Shown one piece after another: positions 1 through 10,942 of a stretch of DNA of 64,000 nt (positions are counted from its first letter, which is position 1; the number at the start of each line of letters is the position of its first letter). Below the pieces are notes generated by a model. The model searched no databases, was not told the DNA's origin, and was given only the letters and a program-made list of their open reading frames with translations. The DNA lies in contig NMRA01000006.1 of assembly GCA_002633005.1 (NCBI GenBank), forward strand, positions 1,043,697 through 1,107,696. Reading direction: 5' to 3'. The stretch comes from Phoronis australis. Taxonomy: Eukaryota; Phoronida; Phoronidae. The position numbers were made by a program, and so were the translations under genes.

Positions 1-52
1 TGGGTGTGGGTGTGGGTGGGTGGGTGTGGGTGTGTGTGTGTGTGTGTGTGTA
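1..52. repeat. GT-rich microsatellite
   Basis: TGGG/TGTG repeats followed by a pure TG run at the window edge. It probably continues to the left. Confidence 0.9.
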
Positions 53-1562
53 GATCATAGATAATGTGCAATGCATTCTTGAAAGGGTACATTGTTACTG
101 ACATTACACTTTTGCATGAATTTCCTGTGACAACATTTCCACTGCTATTATTGGCACTGGGTAAATATTAAGTTTCCTCTGAATTTCAGTTAGTTGTCCT
201 TCATGGTCTTAAATATCTGTAAGCTACTAATATTTAAAAAAAATTTCTAACACTCATCAGCATTGCTATTAGTGATGTCAAGCTAGTGTTGAAATTAAAG
301 ACACCAAGTCTTTATGACATCACACTTACCCAATGATTACCAAGAAAATTTGTTGATTATTGACTGACAATACTGATACTTACCTGCTCCAGCGAGGTAC
401 TTCTTTGGTGCTGTTTGATACAAGTGTGAGTTAGCACAGCCCTAATATGCCTGAATATTTAATACCAACTGTTAGTGTATAGGAGAAGTGGTACCGCAAT
501 AAACAGGTTACTTTGGCATGTAGCAGGCAACAATAAAGTTGTGCTATGCAATCCAAGTTGACCAAATGAAAACCAGGACCCATTTTATACACGTTCGTAA
601 GTCCAGTCTTAGCTAAGACATTTGTAAATAATTTTAATTTGTAGTTGCTTGTTGCTTATTGATAATACAAACCCCAGATATCCAAATGGACTCTCAGTTT
701 GGAAGAGCAAAATGCTGAGAAATCGAAATGTGTGCTAATTAAAATATAGCCTGTTGTAAAGTGGATAATGATATCAAGAATTGCAGACATTCAGAGTAAT
801 TATTAGAAAAGAGTAAAACGTGGTTCATTTCCAAAATTTGATTTGGCTAAAATGTTTCAACAATGACAATGTTATCCAAAAATTCATACTTCAGGCTTTG
901 TGATTTTCTAACTCATTTCTTCCATATTATGGTCATACAACCAATCACTGTTAATTCAGTTGAACTTCCATGTCATTTCAGCACCATTTCTTATAATAAT
1001 AAGCAAACTGAAATGCTTTGCCTCACGAACACATCTTTTATCTGTTAAATATCACTCATATGATTTAATTGTTACTCGGGTGTCGTCTTTCCAATCTAAG
1101 TAGCTGTAAACCCCCATTCCATTAAAGAAAGTTACATTTGATTTAGACAACTTACCGCAATAAAACTGATCTCGGCATGTTCCTTGCTCACAGAAAAGTA
1201 GTTGCAGGACACAGGAAAACTGACAATTTACCATTGTCTGCAACCACGTTGATTACATAAAATGATCCACAACAGGCAACCAGTATAGTCTGGTCTTAAG
1301 CAATTATGTTGAACTGTCAGTTAAGAAATCACCTTTAAATTCACTACGGAACAGCTTATGAACCTGGTTTCATAATGATAAGTGGTCTGAATCAAAAGCT
1401 AGTTATTTATGATGGACTAAAACGTACACAGCATGAACAACAATTTCCCAAAGTTAAACATGTCAGTATTACAAATACACTTATTAATCAAAAATAAAAC
1501 AATTCAAAACAATAATTCTAATTCCAAAGCACATTCTCACTTTACAGATGTTATGAAAAATA
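53..1562. other. No gene recognised upstream of the rolling-stone-like gene
   Basis: AT-rich. A good acceptor-like TTTACAG lies at about 1545, just before the rolling-stone-like ATG, so a 5' UTR intron may end here. On the minus strand there are consensus-like donors (GTAAGTATC near 376, GTAAGTTG near 1150), but the short frames before them match nothing I know. The missing last exon of the minus-strand DUF547 gene could lie here or further left. Confidence 0.4.
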
Positions 1563-2975
1563 ATGCCATTGGGAACAAGGTCAAAGTTGAACTTAGTAAG
1601 GAGGGAAGACTTTGTGATACCAGTCAAGAAAAGAAAGACTATTAAAGAAATCTGTAAAGACCAGGCTCACACAAGCAAGTTTGCATTTGTACATGATGGC
1701 CACCCAAATGACTTTGCAATGAGCCAGTGGCCCATTGGTATCTACACCTATTTTTTCTACCGTCTTTGCCTGGTTATTTTCTTCTTTGTCGGCATTATAA
1801 TTGAGATTTCTCACAGTGCAAAACATGGCGGACTTCAGGCAAAGTGGCTGATTGAAGTATACAACTGGGATGTCATCCTCTTACTAACATATGTTGCAGT
1901 TGCATTGGCCATAAATATTAAATTTCAAACAACCAGGACAAATATAAGGCCGATAAAAGGAATCCCAACTCAATGTCACCTAACCTACTATGACTCTAAT
2001 GCAACCTCTCTTGGTTTCCAAGACGATAGGATGTCAATATCCAGGATTGAAGAAGAGCAAAGCCAGGATAATACACCAGAAGTCGAGACGACCTCCATAC
2101 AGTGTGACAAATCAGCCAAGTCAAAGACACAAGCAACATCCAATTCAGGCTCAGAAGAAAGTGAGAAGACAGTCAAGACCCGCAAGGAAATATCTGAAGT
2201 CACCTTTGTGCAAGGTGACATTGGGCTTCCACCTGAGCCTGAATGCAAGACAAGCAAAGTATCAAGAACGTCTATTCTAAAGCCTATGACCAGTAATGTA
2301 AGCAATAAGGTCATGAATAAGGCAGAGACCAAGCTGAACAAAAAGGAATCACCTGAAGACTCAATACATCGAGGCTCAATTTCTAGTAACAAACGCAAAT
2401 ACTCCTATCCTGTAACCTGCCTTGTCGGTACGCCAAGTGAAATACGACCAATAAGCTGGGCAACTTCAGGTGGCACAGACATAATGAGAGTGCCTCTGAA
2501 ACCACTGCCATGGTACATCAAATTACATTGGCTATTGTTCAGCATTAGTGCCAACTCTGCCCTCATGAACACATTCTTACATTGGACAGTGTTCACAGCA
2601 GAGCACAACCATGGAGACAGGATACATGTGGATTTTTTTAAACACATCATGAACGCCATCGTAATGACTGTCGACATCATTCTCGTTAACTTTCCACTCA
2701 ATTATCTTCATTTTTGGCATACAACAGTCTACTTTTCCTGCTACGGAATATTTGCTGCCACCTACTCTCTTGTTGGAGGCAGTGATGCCTACATCAATGA
2801 ATACCTAAACTTTAATGACAGTGCCTTCCTGTCAATCATCTACATACTGGTGTTTGTGTTTCTATTTGTACCAACTGTGCAGTTGTTCTGCTTTTCCATG
2901 TACATAGTACGAATGGTTTTGTACAAACTATACAGAGAGAGAACAGATAAAAGTAAGCCTTCCGTCACGTCATAA
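1563..2975 (+). CDS. Rolling-stone-like multipass membrane protein
   Basis: A 470-aa ORF in one exon. The N-terminus carries the block HDGHPNDFAMSQWP (residues 44-57), typical of rolling-stone-like proteins. Likely membrane segments lie at about 64-82, 103-119, 320-344, 361-379, 386-405 and 421-445. The second half has the family pattern of an HW block, then NAIVMTVDIILVNFP, then an H-rich link and a YGIFAATYS helix. Family members are plasma membrane proteins; Drosophila rost acts in myoblast fusion, and the molecular activity of the family is unclear. Between segments 2 and 3 sits a hydrophilic Ser/Thr/Glu/Lys-rich loop of about 200 residues, much longer than the short loop usual in the family (members are commonly under about 300 aa). 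Two upstream ATGs (1546, 1551) are out of frame, so 1563 is the best start. The stop is 94 bp from the last identified exon of the opposite-strand DUF547 gene. Confidence 0.82.
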   Translation: MPLGTRSKLNLVRREDFVIPVKKRKTIKEICKDQAHTSKFAFVHDGHPNDFAMSQWPIGIYTYFFYRLCLVIFFFVGIIIEISHSAKHGGLQAKWLIEVYNWDVILLLTYVAVALAINIKFQTTRTNIRPIKGIPTQCHLTYYDSNATSLGFQDDRMSISRIEEEQSQDNTPEVETTSIQCDKSAKSKTQATSNSGSEESEKTVKTRKEISEVTFVQGDIGLPPEPECKTSKVSRTSILKPMTSNVSNKVMNKAETKLNKKESPEDSIHRGSISSNKRKYSYPVTCLVGTPSEIRPISWATSGGTDIMRVPLKPLPWYIKLHWLLFSISANSALMNTFLHWTVFTAEHNHGDRIHVDFFKHIMNAIVMTVDIILVNFPLNYLHFWHTTVYFSCYGIFAATYSLVGGSDAYINEYLNFNDSAFLSIIYILVFVFLFVPTVQLFCFSMYIVRMVLYKLYRERTDKSKPSVTS

Positions 2976-3068
2976 CTAAATGAAGAGCTATGTATGTATG
3001 GGCCCATTGCATTCTGACAAAAATCAAGATGTCAATTGAAGTGACACAAAACATGGAGTGACAAATAC

Positions 3069-3209
3069 CTCGGCATTATTGGACCCGAAATCTTCCCTGT
3101 ACCATTTGAGTATTTGCGACAGTTTGACTTCCCGTTTAGGCAAATCCACTTCACAGCCAGAACCTTCAAGGAATGACTCAGCAGCCAGCTTAAGCTGATC
3201 GTAAATACC
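3069..3209 (-). CDS. Grx-DEP-DUF547 gene, exon 10 (DUF547 C-terminal part)
   Basis: Bounded by acceptor TTTTTTGCAG and donor GTATTTG, 47 codons, phase 0 at both ends. It encodes GIYDQLKLAAESFLEG and later LSQILKWYREDFG, the diagnostic DUF547 C-terminal block (VxLSxIxKWYxxDFG). It joins in frame to exon 9. A short terminal exon should follow downstream (lower coordinates), but I could not identify it. If it exists, the rolling-stone-like gene lies inside the last intron on the opposite strand. Confidence 0.85.
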
Positions 3210-4459
3210 CTGCAAAAAAGTAATTTATCTTAAAACAACATTTTTTATCACTAATCTTTGTTACATAGGGTTTGTTGAGAAGAATTTGTGATACTTTCAA
3301 TGTAGGTACGGGTTCGTTTGTGTGTTCTAGTCCAAGTTAAATTTGTCTGTAAGAAACAGCAAAATTCAATTAAAAACTGCCACCAAAAGATGAATTGGTT
3401 TCTTTACTTAATACACCAGCATTTACAGGGCTCGGTACTTAGCATAAAATCAACTTGCCAAAAGCAACCTGGCAAAATTCACAGGATGTTAAATAGAAAC
3501 TGCAGAGGTCACCAAAACAAGCAAAGCCTGTATGGCGTTTTCTAGTCAAAAGGAAAATTAGGGGTGCCTGCTTGCTAACCACCAATTTCCCCCACAAACC
3601 CAACATCCCACACAAGCTCATCTCCTAATAAGGCAGGAGCAGACGATCGTCACATGTTATATGTTCATGACTCAAAAACGAGCTGTTCAGATTTTTGCCA
3701 AGTTTCTCCCGTCTGTTTACTCCCTGTAGAGAGTGTGGCAACTTCATGGCAACTTGAGATTTTTACCAGGATGCCAAACAAAATTTGAGGTTGCCAAATC
3801 GAGCCCAGATTTAATATTTTTGTTGTCTAAAGGAAAGTACTCAATCACACAGCACTACTACAGCTAATGAGAATTTGTCGAGCTCAAACCAGTAATGAAG
3901 AATGAATATCTAGCGAACTCTTTTTAATTTCTGGAGAAACTGAATACAAAATAAGATAGTAATAAGCACCATTGCTAAGTAAAATTTAAAGATATTAATA
4001 TTGTGCTCAAAAGTCAAACCACTGTCTAGTGTTTACAAAAACTTTGACAGTAATACTTTGATCATTTTCTACCATTACTGCTACTGCTACTGCTACAACA
4101 GGTATTGACTACTATCATTACTACTGCTGGTATTGACTACTACTACTATTACTGTTATCACTACTATTACCACTACTGCTGCTGCTACAACTACTACAAC
4201 TACTACTATTACCACTACTACTACTGCTACTACTGCTGCTATTGCTATTGGCTACTACTGCCGCTGCCACTGCCGCTACCGCTACTACTACTGCTACTAC
4301 TGCTACTAAATACTATTACTGCTGCTTCTGCTGTTACTGCTGCTACTACTGCTACAACTGCTACTACTACTGCTACTACTGCTACTAATACTATTACTGC
4401 TACTACTACTACTATTACTGCTGCTTCTGCTGTTGCTGCTGCTGCTACTGCTGCTATTG

Positions 4460-4506
<47 letters not shown>

Positions 4507-4590
4507 TGCTGCTACTACTATTGCTGCTGCTACTACTATTACTGCTGCTTCTGCTGCTGCTGCTACTACTACTGCTATTGACTACTACTG

Positions 4591-4631
<41 letters not shown>

Positions 4632-5719
4632 ACTACTGTTACTACTACTACTAATGAAATTACAGCAATAATAGTATCAATTCCAACAACTGCACTAAGT
4701 TGAGGTGTTTTGCAATAAATATTAAAATAAAAGCTCTGTCTTATGTGCTATAGAGTGATCTCAAAAGTGATGAATTCATTGCGAAACGAAAACAAATCTA
4801 AGCAAGGTAGCAGACAAGGGTGATCACTATGACTGAGTCATCGGAAAAGGTTCTCAGCACTTGACGAATATCTTTGCATTCGACTTTACAGTGGTAATGC
4901 CAAACTGCACAGTGAACTTAATATTCTTTACCACTTTCAACAAAGAAGGAAACAATGAATTGAGATAATGATTTTACAACACAACAAAGGACCCTAGGCC
5001 TACTAGGTAGGCTTACAAGTTGAACATTTTTGACCAATGACAATGAACAAAGTCATGAAGATTCCTTGGCCAGCTTTAAGTGTCCAGTAGACTGTAAATC
5101 CTGTCGTATTGGATCTTTCATTCACTCAAAAGATTTAGTACCCACTGCAACTTCATCATTTTTGCTTTTAGGTCAACCATAAAGCTTAAGATAGAAGCCA
5201 GGCATTTAATTTCAGTCATGCTCTACAGACTGCAACCTGACATTTAATAATTTCTGCGAACCTTTAGTATTCCCCAGTTTTGTTGGAAAATTGGCCTCTA
5301 TTAGCAGTTTAGCAATACGTCAGAGTCTCACTTTTCAACTTCACCTGAGTAAATTTAAACAACAATGGAATGAGTAACTCTACATTATTTTTTCTATGTT
5401 CCTATACATCTAAATATGTAACTAATGAATTATAACCTATTACCGAATTTAGTCATTTACTAAATGAGACCACGGAATACCTGAGGACCCAGACTTGATT
5501 TGCAGACTATGGTTGCCTGACCCAATAAGATATCAATACATTATGCTGTGTATGAACTTATAAACACTATATTTGAATCTTTTGTTCAAGTTGTTCCATG
5601 AGCTACTGAACATTTTTTGATACACTCTTCAAAGAAACCAAAAGTGAAATCACTAAAGTATGTACTTACAAAAAATTGCCATTATGCGCTACCTGTGATC
5701 AACTGACACAAGAACTCAC
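3210..5719 (-). other. Intron 9 of the Grx-DEP-DUF547 gene
   Basis: Apart from the CTG/CTA microsatellite listed separately, I see only AT-rich sequence without convincing exons or RNA genes. Confidence 0.6.
4081..4656. repeat. CTG/CTA (ACT/GCT) trinucleotide microsatellite
   Basis: About 575 bp of almost uninterrupted triplets, mainly TAC/TGC in one register. Pure CTG runs include one of about eleven units near 4596-4632 and another of eight near 4468-4491. The overlapping frames reading poly-Tyr/Cys, poly-Leu or poly-Ala/Thr are by-products of the triplets, not genes. It lies in intron 9 of the minus-strand gene, so the transcript would carry CAG/TAG triplets. Confidence 0.95.
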
Positions 5720-5853
5720 CTCAGCAGAATATGTCTTGATGGGTGGACAACTTTTCGCGCCGCAGACGAGAGCAAAATGAATAAGGGGCTCGGGCTGACT
5801 TAAAGCAACATTCAGACGAGGATCGTTCTTTCCGAAAGGTTTGGTGATCATTC
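5720..5853 (-). CDS. Grx-DEP-DUF547 gene, exon 9 (DUF547)
   Basis: Acceptor GATTTACAG, donor GTGAGTTC. The exon reads MITKPFGKNDPRLNVAL then EPLIHFALVCGAKSCPP. The CGAKSCPP motif is one of the most conserved DUF547 signatures. It starts with two bases completing a split Gly codon from exon 8 and ends on a codon boundary, matching both neighbours. Confidence 0.9.
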
Positions 5854-6439
5854 CTGTAAATCATATGCAGCACACTAAAGACATTACATTGTCAAATTGG
5901 TAAACATTGCCTGTGAGTGGAGTCAGTAACAAAAGTAGAATTCTTTTGTTTTTTAACCACTTAAAGAGGGTACAATGAAGTTTTTAAGTACATGTCTACA
6001 GGACGTAAAATTAAAATTATAAAATTTATACAAACCTAAGACCTCTCTTTTGCATAAACTATCCAGAATGGTAGATTATCTGAAATTTGTTTTACGATAG
6101 CAAAAGCAGCAACAATTACTTTTTAAAAAATACCGCAGAAATAGAAACCAAAATGGATTCATGTTAGTCAGAATAATACAGAACTTGGAAAGGTCCAAGT
6201 TATCAGTAATATAGTGATCCGGATATTACAGGATCTAGAGCGATGGCAATCTTAATTCAGATGGATACCGGGTGATAAGACACTTGTACCATAATGCCAG
6301 TCTAAGGACAGGCAATAAAAATACATATTATAAGTGAAAAGAAGTAATGGAAAAAAGACAGTCGTAGAGATGGTTGCTAAAGGCAATGGGCAATGGAGCA
6401 GTTTTGCCTGACGTGTAACCTATCACTTCTCTTCCAAAC
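5854..6439 (-). other. Left part of intron 8, nothing recognised
   Basis: AT-rich intronic sequence with no recognised repeat or exon. Confidence 0.5.
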
Positions 6440-7070
6440 AATCTCAACTCAATGGATATCACAATGAAGCCGCACTTCGCCATGTTTAGCTGGCTAAAAA
6501 AAACAAGAGCAACGCAGAGTGTTGAAATGCGCCCAGAATTGCACCACATACGGTATCCTTCTAGGGTTGTTTATTGGTACCATAAAGTGGCCCGTAGAGG
6601 GCATATATGTAGTATGTTGTACTTTGCAAAATGGAAAGGCATGGTCATTGTCTTCTCAATAGGCTAGGGGCAAAATGTGAGTAATCTTCATAATACAAGC
6701 ACATCCTATACACCAGTTGCTTAAAGCACCACAGAAACATAGAATTAAAAACACATTTACCAACATACGAGATTAGCACAGCATTAGAATGCCAGAAACA
6801 AATTTCTACTTGGAACTTTTCCTTCATAGTCACGAAGTAACACAAAGTATACACCTGAAGACCTATGAAAATACAGAGATCAATGTAAAATACTAAAATT
6901 GCCACTAGAGGCAAATACTAAAATTGCCACTAGAGGCATACCGGTAGTCAGAATCATCCTAAAGTCGTCATCGTCCGTTGTCAACATCACATAAATACAC
7001 TTGCTAAATTTAGTAAAGATCCTGCAAACGGTTTGGGAGATACAGCCATGGGCGCAAAAAAACAAAACTG

Positions 7071-8745
7071 CCACTAGGAGGCGCCACAGTAGTCCAAATC
7101 GTCTGAAAATCATTGTCAGCTGTCTTCCTTATAGTAAGCACATACACGCCAATTTTCACAATCATCCTTTGAGCGGTTTGGTTGATAGAGGGGTGGACGC
7201 AAAAATACAGACTCGAAAACAGTAAAAATGGCCACTAGGTGGCGCAAACTACGTCGAATCCATCTGAAAACAGTAGGATAGCGTCATCTCACTAATAGGT
7301 GCCTACATACCAAATTTCATGAAAATCCGTTCAATACTTTTGAAGATACAAAGGTAAGCGTAAAAAACTAAAATTGCCACTAGGGGGCACACCGGTAGTC
7401 GGATCCGACCAAAAGTCGTCATCTTCCGTTGTTAACATCATATAAATATACTTACACAATTTGTAAAGATCCTGCGAACGGTTTAGGAGATACAGCCATA
7501 GGCGCAAAAAAACAAAACTGCCACTAGGAGGCGCCACAGTAGTCGAAATCGTCGGAAAATCATCGTCAACCATCCTCTACATAGTAAGCATATACATGCC
7601 AATTTTCACAATCATCCTTTGAGCGGTTTGGTTGATAGAGGGGTGGACGCACAAAAACAGACTCGAAAACACTAAAAATGGCCACTAGGTGGCGCAAACT
7701 ATGTCGAATCCATCTGAAAACGGGAGGATAGCGTCATCTCACTAATAGGTGCCTACATACCAAATTTCATGAAAATCCAATAAGGACTTGTGAAGATACA
7801 AAGGTAAGCGTAAAAAAATTAAAATTGCCACTAGGGGGCACACCGGTAGTCGGATCCGTCCAAAAGTCGTCATCTTCCGTTGTTAACATCATATAAATAT
7901 ACTTACACAATTTCGTAAAGATCCTGCGAACGGTTTAGGAGATACAGCCATAGGCGCAAAAAAACAAAACTGCCACTAGGAGGCGCCACAGTAGTCGAAA
8001 TCGTCGGAAAATCATCGTCAACCGTCCTCTACATAGTAAGCATATACATGCCAATTTTCACAATCATCCTTTGAGCGGTTTGGTTGATAGAGGGGTGGAC
8101 GCACAAAAACAGACTCGAAAACACTAAAAATGGCCACTAGGTGGCGCAAACTATGTCGAATCCATCTGAAAACGGGAGGATAGCGTCATCTCACTAATAG
8201 GTGCCTACATACCAAATTTCATGAAAATCCAATAAGGACTTGTGAAGATACAAAGGTAAGCGTAAAAAAATTAAAATTGCCACTAGGGGGCACACCGGTA
8301 GTCGGATCCGTCCAAAAGTCGTCATCTTCCGTTGTTAACATCATATAAATATACTTACACAATTTCGTAAAGATCCTGCGAACGGTTTAGGAGATACAGC
8401 CATAGGCGCAAAAAAAAAAAAACTGCCACTAGGAGGCGCCACAGTAGTCGAAATCGTCGGAAAATCATCGTCAACCGTCCTCTACATAGTAAGCACATAC
8501 ATGCCAATTTTCACAATCATCCTTTGAGCGGTTTGGTTGATAGAGGGGTGGAAGCACAAAAACAGACTCGAAAACAGTAAAAATGGCCACTAGGTGGCGC
8601 AAACTATGTCGAATCCATCCGAAAACGGCAGGATAGCGTCATCTCACTACTAGGTGCCTACATACCAAATTTCATGAAAATCCGTTCAGGACTTTTGAAG
8701 ATACAAAGGTAAGCGTAAAAAACTAAAATTGCCACTAGGGGGCAC
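7071..8745. repeat. 452-bp higher-order tandem array with CTCF-like motifs
   Basis: Three related subunits (A, B, C) of about 150 bp each repeat in order. A-type CCACTAGGGGGCAC starts at 7377, 7828, 8280 and 8732. B-type CCACTAGGAGGCGC starts at 7071, 7521, 7973 and 8426. C-type CCACTAGGTGGCGC starts at 7232, 7682, 8134 and 8587. Spacing between like subunits is 450-453 bp. The A and C cores fit the published CTCF consensus CCASYAGRKGGCRS at every position; B differs at one. All twelve point the same way. Binding is inference. Confidence 0.9.
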
Positions 8746-8855
8746 ACCGGTAGTCGGATCCGTCCGAAAGTTCGCACATGCCGTCCCATTCATGAATGGA
8801 ACATATGTGCCAAATTTCATGAACGTATGTCAAAGGGTTTTGGAGATAGAGCAGC

Positions 8856-8903
8856 GGACGCCGGACGGACGCCGCCCGGACGGACGGACGGACGGACGGA
8901 CAG
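8856..8903. repeat. GGAC-rich microsatellite at the end of element R1
   Basis: A run of GGAC tetranucleotides preceding the conserved GATGACGGCATAATGCG terminal block of the element. Confidence 0.8.
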
Positions 8904-8950
8904 AGATGACGGCATAATGCGTCCAGATATAAATATGTGGGCGCATAAAA

Positions 8951-9310
8951 ACTGAACTATAGGCCTTTTATGTTAAAAAAATCAATCTTGTAGTATTACC
9001 TACTGTAACACGATTCCATTTCCATAACCAACTCAAGTCGCAGGCAATGCATACAAGTGCCCTTTTCGAAATTGCAATTTTAGGGATCAAAACCCTAATA
9101 AACTCTGAAACATTTTCTTGAGTAGCTCATACTTTCCATGCTGTTGTTGTTAATGGAGATGAAACTCTATGATTGAAAATGTTATTATGAGACTGACTTT
9201 ATGATAGTAAAAGGCTGAATTCAATTTCATTTTTAGCCAGTCTTCTAACAGGGTGAAATCCAGCTCTAATACGAATTAAACAAGAATCTATGTGACATGC
9301 TTCAAAACAA
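8951..9310 (-). other. Intron 8, nothing recognised
   Basis: AT-rich sequence between element R1 and the exon-derived tandem repeat. No exon, RNA gene or repeat was seen. Confidence 0.5.
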
Positions 9311-9590
9311 TGAGACGTGCAACAGTACATTACCATAGCCTATCCTGTTGGTTCAGAGACGTGCAACAATACATTACCCTAGCCTATCCTGTTGGCTCTA
9401 AGAAGTGCACTACAGTACATTGCCCTAGCCTATCCTGTTGGTTCAGAGACGTGCAACAATACATTACAATAGCACATCCTATTGGCTCTGAGAAGTGCAA
9501 TAGTACATTACCCTAGCCTATCCTGTTGGTTCAGAGACGTGCAACAATACATTACCCTGGCCTATCCTGTTGGCTCTGAGAATGCCATTC
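9311..9590. repeat. 44/46-bp tandem array derived from the exon 8 5' splice site
   Basis: About six copies of a unit with the core CCTATCCTGTTGG and ACATTACCCTAG, alternating between a GTTCAGAGACGTGC version and a GCTCTGAGAAGTGC version, so the higher-order period is about 90 bp. The rightmost unit lies within exon 8 and includes its donor. Read on the minus strand, most units repeat the motif AGGATAGGCYAGGGTAATG, which contains the donor GTAATG. Confidence 0.88.
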
Positions 9591-9649
9591 TCAATGTCTT
9601 GCAGAGAGTATTCATGGCCGCCGATCAGATAACGCATTGTGTTGAAGAA
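9556..9649 (-). CDS. Grx-DEP-DUF547 gene, exon 8 (DUF547)
   Basis: Acceptor TTATTTCTAG, donor G|GTAATG. It encodes FFNTMRYLIGGHEYSLQDIE then NGILRANRIGQG, the central DUF547 block (IGGxxYSLxDIENGxLR). Ninety-four bases, phase 0 to phase 1, fitting exons 7 and 9. The last 30 or so coding bases belong to the tandem array described next to it, so similar donors recur at 44-46 bp steps into the intron. Confidence 0.9.
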
Positions 9650-10744
9650 CTAGAAATAATGAAACCAAACAGATCATAACTTCAATACAAATTTCAAAAA
9701 TAATGTTGAGTAATATATGCATTGGCATAATGTATATGAGAACAAATATGATCAAGGTGAGCGTATTTCCTATGTGCAAACAGTCTTTACATTATAAAAA
9801 AGTTTTTTATACTTTACAATACAACACTTACAAAAACCCACGCATCTCATCAATTACAATTCGAGATCAGTGCACAGTGCCCGGTTGCATGAAACAGTCC
9901 CAAATAGGGACTCAAATAACTTCCCTAAATCTACTGCATATTTTTGGACATATAAAAACATCATTTTGCCCTTTCTTGTATTGTTTTAGCTTCAGTACTA
10001 ATTACTAAACTTATGATTTTGATACAAATCAAGAGTGAACTCTACGTTGAATTGTCAATATTATCGGAAATAATTAGGGATCTTTTCATGCAACACCCCC
10101 AATTTAAGGACTGAGTCCCTATTTATTTTCAATGAACTCTGTGCTCAGTTTTTAATATTATTAGAAAATATCATTAATCAAGGAGAAGCTCATAACAAAG
10201 ATGAAATGATAGAAAAATGTTGCATCTATGGGTCCATAAAGACACAAACACACAAAAAGACTTAGGAACCTTAGTTGAGTCCCCCTTTGGGAGTGTTTCA
10301 TGTAAACGGCCACTGAGCCCCTCCCGATACAACAGTAAAAAGGTGCTGGCATGCCATGTAAAGTTGTTGTTGGAAGTTGTGGTTGAGCTCCCTCACAACA
10401 TCATAGATCCCTAGGTTTAGTGTACCTCTGCCGACAACAAAACAAATATTTCAAAATTCACATGCTCCTAATTTGTTTGAGTACTGTCCTGTGACCACCC
10501 ATCAGAAAACCGTCGGACAGTCAATTCCAACACACTTTATGTTTTAGGTTATTTGCTCAAAATGGACTCTTGAGTTCAGAATACAAGCGAAGGAGCACTG
10601 CTACAGTCAAGACTTGTCAAATTTAACATGTCATCATGTGGGGCACACTAACCACTTCCAAAGGTAAAACCTCCGTGACAGTTTGAAAAATAGCCTTCCA
10701 AGGAGGGCCTGGGGCTCCCTGCAAATCCACCCATGCCAACTCAC
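9650..10744 (-). other. Intron 7 of the Grx-DEP-DUF547 gene
   Basis: AT-rich, no recognised element. Two short patches (near 9880-9920 and 10085-10330) share GCATGAAACA and GGGACTCA-type words and may be an old diverged repeat. Confidence 0.4.
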
Positions 10745-10942
10745 CTTGTATCTCTGCCACAAACTGGTTGGTGGTCCTCGTTCAACAGTGGCATGTATGA
10801 CTAGAGCGTTGTATATGTTGATGAAAAAGGCTAACTTGACTTCAGTTGAGGCATCCTGTATCCTCACTCTCTGCAGTTGTTGACTAACAGTGACGTAGTC
10901 GGCAAACTCATTACTTTTACCAATGCCATCGTAGTTGACTTT
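10745..10942 (-). CDS. Grx-DEP-DUF547 gene, exon 7 (start of DUF547)
   Basis: Acceptor ACTCTTTGCAG, donor GTGAGTTGG, 66 codons in phase 0. It carries KLAFFINIYNALVIHATVE and GPPTSLWQRYK, the strongest DUF547 signature (EKLAFWINxYNALxIH). DUF547 is found in bacteria, plants and many invertebrates; its biochemical role is unknown, though its fold has been proposed to be transglutaminase/protease-like. That function is not shown here. Confidence 0.93.

Larger units (their letters stand above)
6440..8950. repeat. Dispersed interspersed element, copy R1, with expanded tandem core
   Basis: The left end (about 6440-6640, with GTTGAAATGCGCCCA and a TTTATTGGTACCATAAA block) and the right end (GACGGCATAATGCGTCC then TATGTGGGCGCAT) recur in the same order at about 15690-17090, and inverted at about 33688-35560 and 55975-56650. 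The core is a tandem array of about 150-bp subunits. A non-autonomous element with a tandem core (Helentron/pearl-like architecture) is one possibility; no coding sequence is present to classify it. It lies in intron 8 of the minus-strand gene. Confidence 0.7.

Noticed and set aside
1052-1243. Possible last exon of the DUF547 gene (ends in ...YLDWKDD... and a stop)
   Set aside because: The acceptor is plausible and the frame is open, but the expected residues before the terminal YDW-type motif are absent and a strong donor lies inside the frame.
4105-4703. Long frames of poly-Tyr/Cys, poly-Leu and poly-Ala/Thr
   Set aside because: They are readings of the CTG/CTA microsatellite in three frames.
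6645-7573. Hydrophobic minus-strand frames over the CTCF-like array
   Set aside because: They repeat with the array and differ between copies; they are by-products of the repeat.
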